NCBI RefSeq assembly: GCF_018691265.1
Contig: NW_024881316.1
Coordinates: forward strand, 11,950,819-12,014,818
DNA length: 64,000 nucleotides
Source of the DNA: Tyto alba
Lineage: Eukaryota; Chordata; Aves; Strigiformes; Tytonidae
Direction: 5' to 3'
Shown here: positions 59,656-64,000 of the stretch, in pieces
Position numbering within the stretch: position 1 is the stretch's first letter
Layout: every line of letters starts with the position of its first letter
The notes under the pieces: generated by a model
What the model saw: only the letters and a program-made list of their open reading frames with translations
What the model was told of the DNA's origin: nothing
The model's database searches: none
Translations under genes and position numbers: made by a program

Positions 59656-62378
59656 AATTGCTGATCTCTCTCAGGCCTGTAGCCTGCCCCAAATACAAAC
59701 CTTTACTTGCTTCTCTAGGTCACTTGTTTTGGCTTGGACTTCAGATTTTTTCTTCTTTAGCATTTCCTTTTCACTCAGCTGGCCAGATCTATTTTCTACA
59801 ACCCCCATTATCACACACACATGGTGTTCATTATCACTCCACATTGCTCCACATTACAAAGTCGAGTACCCAGTTGGCTAATTTGATGCTTTCAGTGAAA
59901 GTGCTATCTATTTGTAGTTTTCTGCAAGTTTAAAATCGTGTATGGAAGAAGCTGTTGTCAGTTAAACAAACGTTGTTTATATTCAGATGCTGTTGGGATA
60001 TAAGCCTTTCACTATAATCCTTTCACACTCTTCTACTATGTGACATTGTTACTGCATTAGGTGGGATGTTTAAAAGGTTCCAAAAATCCATGTAGCTTCA
60101 CCAGACTTTTGGGTAAGTTGTAATTACTGTTGGCCACAGTATTTAGTGCAGAAAATTTTCTTACCAAGAATACTATTTTGTTTAAGCTGAATTTTTATAG
60201 TGTTACTCTATTTCCACTGGAAATTTTCAATTTCCCTGCAGCAAAGACATCAAAAAGTGATTTTTATATTAAATCAATGTTTCAGAATAAGATCTTTTAA
60301 AATTATTTTAATTTAGCATGTTGGAGGTTTTGATGAAAAAAAATATGAAATTTTAAGTCAAACTAAAACACTCCTTTAAAATTGTCAGAAATTTCCCATG
60401 ATGAAAACCTACAATTTCAAAGGAAAAAGTTCAAATACAGTTTTTTTTTCCTAAAGCATTTCCCACATGAAAAAGAGTTCTCCCTTTTACTCCTAGTTAA
60501 CAATGTAGAATTTACCTGGTGTCTTTTATTACTACCAAGAGAAGCCTGTGAAACAATGCCCTCAATGTGGGTTCACTATTTTGAATTTTTATGCAGTAGT
60601 TGTGTTAGATGACTGACTGTGCCTATCCAAGTCATGGATTTGAAAACCCCCAAATTCATGAGCCTTAAGGTTAGTGTTTTTTAGGTCTAGTAAAGGCAAA
60701 TGGGAGCTCCTGAATGTGCCTGCAGCGCACAGATTTCTGTTAGAATATGGGATAATATTAGCAGATACTTAGGCACATGTAAAAGGATAAACATCTCTCA
60801 ATTCCAACAGTTGTCTTTGGAAATGATAAAGAATTACTTAACTGTTGTTTTTATTATTTGATGTCCACTTTCAGATGTTTACCATTGACTGTTCATGTCT
60901 AAAAATGGTTTCTGCTGCACATACTGTTTAAATGCATTTCTTGGACGAATCCAGAAAACCACCAATCAGCAAACTGAAACTCAAGCTCATATTCAACTTG
61001 TCAAGAGATTCTAGATCCTCATGTTACACCAAAACATAACAAACTGTTAAGACCATTTCATGCTTCATTGGCTTCAAATAAACCAGAAGTACCCAGAAAA
61101 AGGTTTCCTCCAACTTTCATTTGTCTGCATCTGAATTTGCCAAAATTCAGACATTCTGCACGCTTTGCTCTTGGCTTCAGTCACTCCATCTTACTAGTAG
61201 AGCAGTGGAGTTTGTTTTCCTTGCAAGTAAGGAACAGAAGAAATGCTTTTTTCACCAAAGTACTGTGGTTCAGGCATAAGGGGACATTTGTATCTTGCTG
61301 CCCACACCGGTCCACGTCGTTAGCTTGCAAGATGTCGCCCCTGGTTGATGGACTCCAAAACCTCCTCGTGATGGGGCAGTTTGCGGTATCGCCACAGGCA
61401 CATGGGTCCCATGCGAGTGCCAGTAGCTGGCACAATCAGAGGAGGGATCCTCCAGGGCAGATGGAATCCAACACATATTTTATAAGATTTTAAGACAGAC
61501 CGGATTCTTAATGCAATGAAAAATTCCTTTTGCCTCTTTTTTTTTTTTTTTTTTTTTTTTCTGACTCAGCATATTGTTTGCAGCTGGACCAGAGTGGGAA
61601 TGCATGCGTAGAAGACTTATATGACTTTCTGGCAAAACTAACTAGTATGGAACTAATTGCAGCCCACCCAAACCTAGCAGGAGGCAGGGTTTTCCTTCCA
61701 ATTAAAAGCATTCTGCTAGAAGGCAGCACACAAGATCTAATGTGTGCATTCAGATGAATGCTTAATAATAGCTTTCGTGGGCTTTGGGAAAAAAAAAAAA
61801 AGTTATTCAGGAATGAAGGTAAACAGGGCATGGAATTTAAAGAAAAATATTAGCTAAAGGTTCCGACTCCAAACCAGAAGCTGGGAATATCTTTTCTGAA
61901 AAGAATTTTTCATATACTAAAGGGATAGATCTGGAAGAAAAATTATAAAGGCCATTATTAATTGGACTGATCTCATTTATTAAAATTCCTAGAGCAGGCT
62001 GGCACTTCTCATCTTCACAATGCCTCTTGTTAGCAAATTTTGAACCTTCTGGTTCTTGCGATCTCTTGTCTATTTGGCAGGTGTAAGATACCGACTCTGT
62101 CCTGGTTGTAAGGTGGGGGGGAGTCAGGAGGGCAATTGCCTCCTAAAGCACAGGGAGCTTTAATTTAGGACAAGAATTTTACTAAGGAAAGCTCAGGAAC
62201 AGCTTGGCTCAGTTGACAATTATGTTTGTGCTCTTATTACTCAAATTACCCATAAAACAAACTCATCCCCAGAGGCTAAAGGATTTGGATTAAATATGGG
62301 GGAGGGAAACTCTTGAAATCATGCTGCCTTCTCTGCCAGGGGATAAAAATGAGGTTTCAAGCTGCCTGCTGTACGAAA
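59656..62378. other. Intergenic sequence with a T24 run
   Basis: T24 occurs at 61537-61560. A 59-residue open stretch after a TTTGCAG at 61581 is not recognised. Nothing else is seen. Confidence 0.45.
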
Positions 62379-62816
62379 GAATCATAGAATTGTAGAATCA
62401 CAGCCTGGTTCGGGTTGGAAGTCTAGTTACAGCCCCCAGCCATGGGCAGGGACACCTTCCACCAGCCCAGGGTGCTCAAAGCCCCGTCCAGCCTGGCCTT
62501 GAACCCTTCCAGGGAGGGGGCAGCCACAGCTGCTCTGGGCAACCTGGGCCAGTGCCTCACCACCCTCACAGGAAAGAATTTATTCCTTACATCTAATCTA
62601 AATCTACTCTTTTTCAGTTTAAAACTGTTACCCCTCATCCTATCGCTATACTCCCTGATAAAGAGTCCCTCTCCAGCTTCCCTGTAGGCCGCATTTATTA
62701 AGTACTGTCAGGCCGCTATAAGGTCTCCCCGGAGCCTTCTCTTCTCCAGGCTGAACCACCCCAACTCTCTCAGCCTGGCCTCACAGGGGAGGGGCTCCAG
62801 CCCCCTGATCATCTTC
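62379..62816 (-). mobile_element. CR1 LINE 3' end
   Basis: It opens with GAATCATAGAATTGTAGAATC, the inverted octamer tail, then GCTCAAAGCCCCGTCCAGCC and GAACCCTTCCAGGGAGGGGG, nearly identical to the matching part of the 44 kb CR1. It stops at CCCCTGATCATC, before the RT domain. It and the 12 kb and 44 kb copies look like one fairly young subfamily. Confidence 0.92.
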
Positions 62817-64000
62817 AATAAGATAATTGTGGGCAGGGAAGTTGGGAGTAGAAATGAAGCTGTGGAAGAGCAGGGGGAGGTGATCTGATCTCTACTGAAG
62901 GATAGCCTAGAAATGGTTTACTGAATGATTTACTCCCATCAAGTGGGATAGGGATCCTTCACAAAGGGCCAAAAGACAGGAAAGGGTACGAAAGTCTGCG
63001 GGAGTTTCTGTAGATCTGGTCTCTGGTAGGAAAGGGGCTAAGGAGGGCCCACAGTGCTCTGAGGAGCTACCAGGGAAGAACATAGAGTATGTGTGAAAGG
63101 TGCTGAGCGTACTGAAAACTAACAAATGAGAAGTCCCTGTGCCAGGGGGGCTGAGGGAAGGAGGCAGGAGCCGGGGTTCAGGGAAGGGAGAGCAGGGATC
63201 TGGTGATGGGTTAGAGGTGAGATCCACAGTGCTATTGCTGGTCTGGCACAGCCATGGCAGAGGGGAACCAGGGGAAGACTTTGGATCTACTGGAATTTTT
63301 GTGGTCTCACCGGAAGGAGCTGGGCTATTCTGCTGTCATAAATCAGCCATTCTCAGCCTCCTGTGTCACACATTATTTAGGGCATTATACGAGGAACATC
63401 TCTTCCTCCTCTTTTAGAAATGTACATAGTTTTGTTTTTTTTTTTTTTTTTTTCATGTGTTTGTGTGCTAAGTGAAAAGGCCCTGCTATCTCCTGTGGAC
63501 CTATGACTGCCTGTCTTTGAAGATTGGTATTTGAATAAGGATTATTTTCCATCCAGCAATAACAGAGAAAGATGTGATCTTGGTATTGTGGTGCAAGTTG
63601 CAAAAATAATTTCTACTCGCTTGGTAACTTCATCCTTTGAAGTATCCAGATTCTCTCAGGGGCGTATGTGACCTCACCTTCTAGTTACCAAACTTTTCCA
63701 AATGTCGGATTACACTCAACACCAGATTAGGAATGTGCTTGACATTTCTTTATAAGGTGCAGGAAAATATCTGGGTAGAGATGAAAGCAGATACAAGTGT
63801 AACTGGGATATTGGAATAAATTATATATTGCTACTATTACACTTCTCTTCCTGTGCTTCAGCCTACCTTTGTGCTGGAGCTTTGGCTAACATTCAATTGT
63901 CTGCATACTTTCTGAGAACTCATGAGAAATTTATTCATTACAAGTCCAGATCACCTCAGAAGAGAGACTGCGATGGTTTGCTCTGTAGCACTCACATTCA
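62817..64000. other. Intergenic sequence to the window end
   Basis: T19 run at 63435-63453. No gene or repeat family recognised. Confidence 0.5.

Noticed and set aside
61530..61757. Possible exon after TTTGCAG at 61581 (begins LDQSGNACVEDLYDFLAK)
   Set aside because: The start looks faintly like an EF-hand loop but lacks its spacing of acidic residues. No donor is convincing and no partner exon was found.
1..64000. tRNA, rRNA, CRISPR, operon or plasmid-type features
   Set aside because: None seen on reading both strands; the window is vertebrate nuclear DNA.

Overview
The window is nuclear DNA from a bird. Vertebrate split genes with GT-AG introns are present, and the interspersed repeats are mostly CR1 LINE fragments, several ending in the short ATTCTATG-type 3' tail typical of avian CR1. 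There is one avian-style LTR fragment. The species cannot be fixed from this sequence alone. No prokaryotic features (operons, CRISPR arrays, Shine-Dalgarno sites) were seen, and nearly all long six-frame ORFs are chance frames in GC-rich or repeat DNA.

Two protein genes are supported exon by exon and converge tail to tail. On the + strand, positions 1-13690 hold the 3' end of SNX14 (sorting nexin 14): six exons encode the last 190 residues of the C-terminal nexin domain, followed by a short 3' UTR with AATAAA at 13667. On the - strand, positions 39615 down to 16151 hold a complete NT5E (ecto-5'-nucleotidase, CD73): nine exons, an intact 570-residue frame, signal peptide, metallophosphoesterase motifs, nucleotide-binding C-terminal domain and GPI-anchor tail. 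All splice phases join without a break. The NT5E-SNX14 convergent order matches the human arrangement on chromosome 6q14.

NT5E starts in a CpG island at about 39.2-39.96 kb. To its right the sequence is intergenic, with an LTR fragment at 42.3-43.0 kb, a long CR1 with a recognisable reverse-transcriptase remnant at 44.2-45.65 kb, a second CpG island at 50.6-51.85 kb with YY1 and E2F motifs but no recognised gene, an old CR1 relic at 56.7-57.2 kb, an ancient amniote-type repeat at 59.5-59.65 kb and a CR1 tail at 62.4-62.8 kb. CR1 pieces also lie in the last SNX14 intron and in NT5E introns 2, 3 and 5.

I found no clear previously undescribed coding system. The items most worth a second look are an unexplained second CpG-island promoter with a possible spliced first exon; a near-perfect 27-bp-arm palindrome in a SNX14 intron; a perfect hairpin just after the NT5E exon 5 splice donor; two CR1 copies in NT5E that share an extra conserved tail; closely apposed convergent poly(A) signals; and substitutions next to the catalytic Asp of NT5E.
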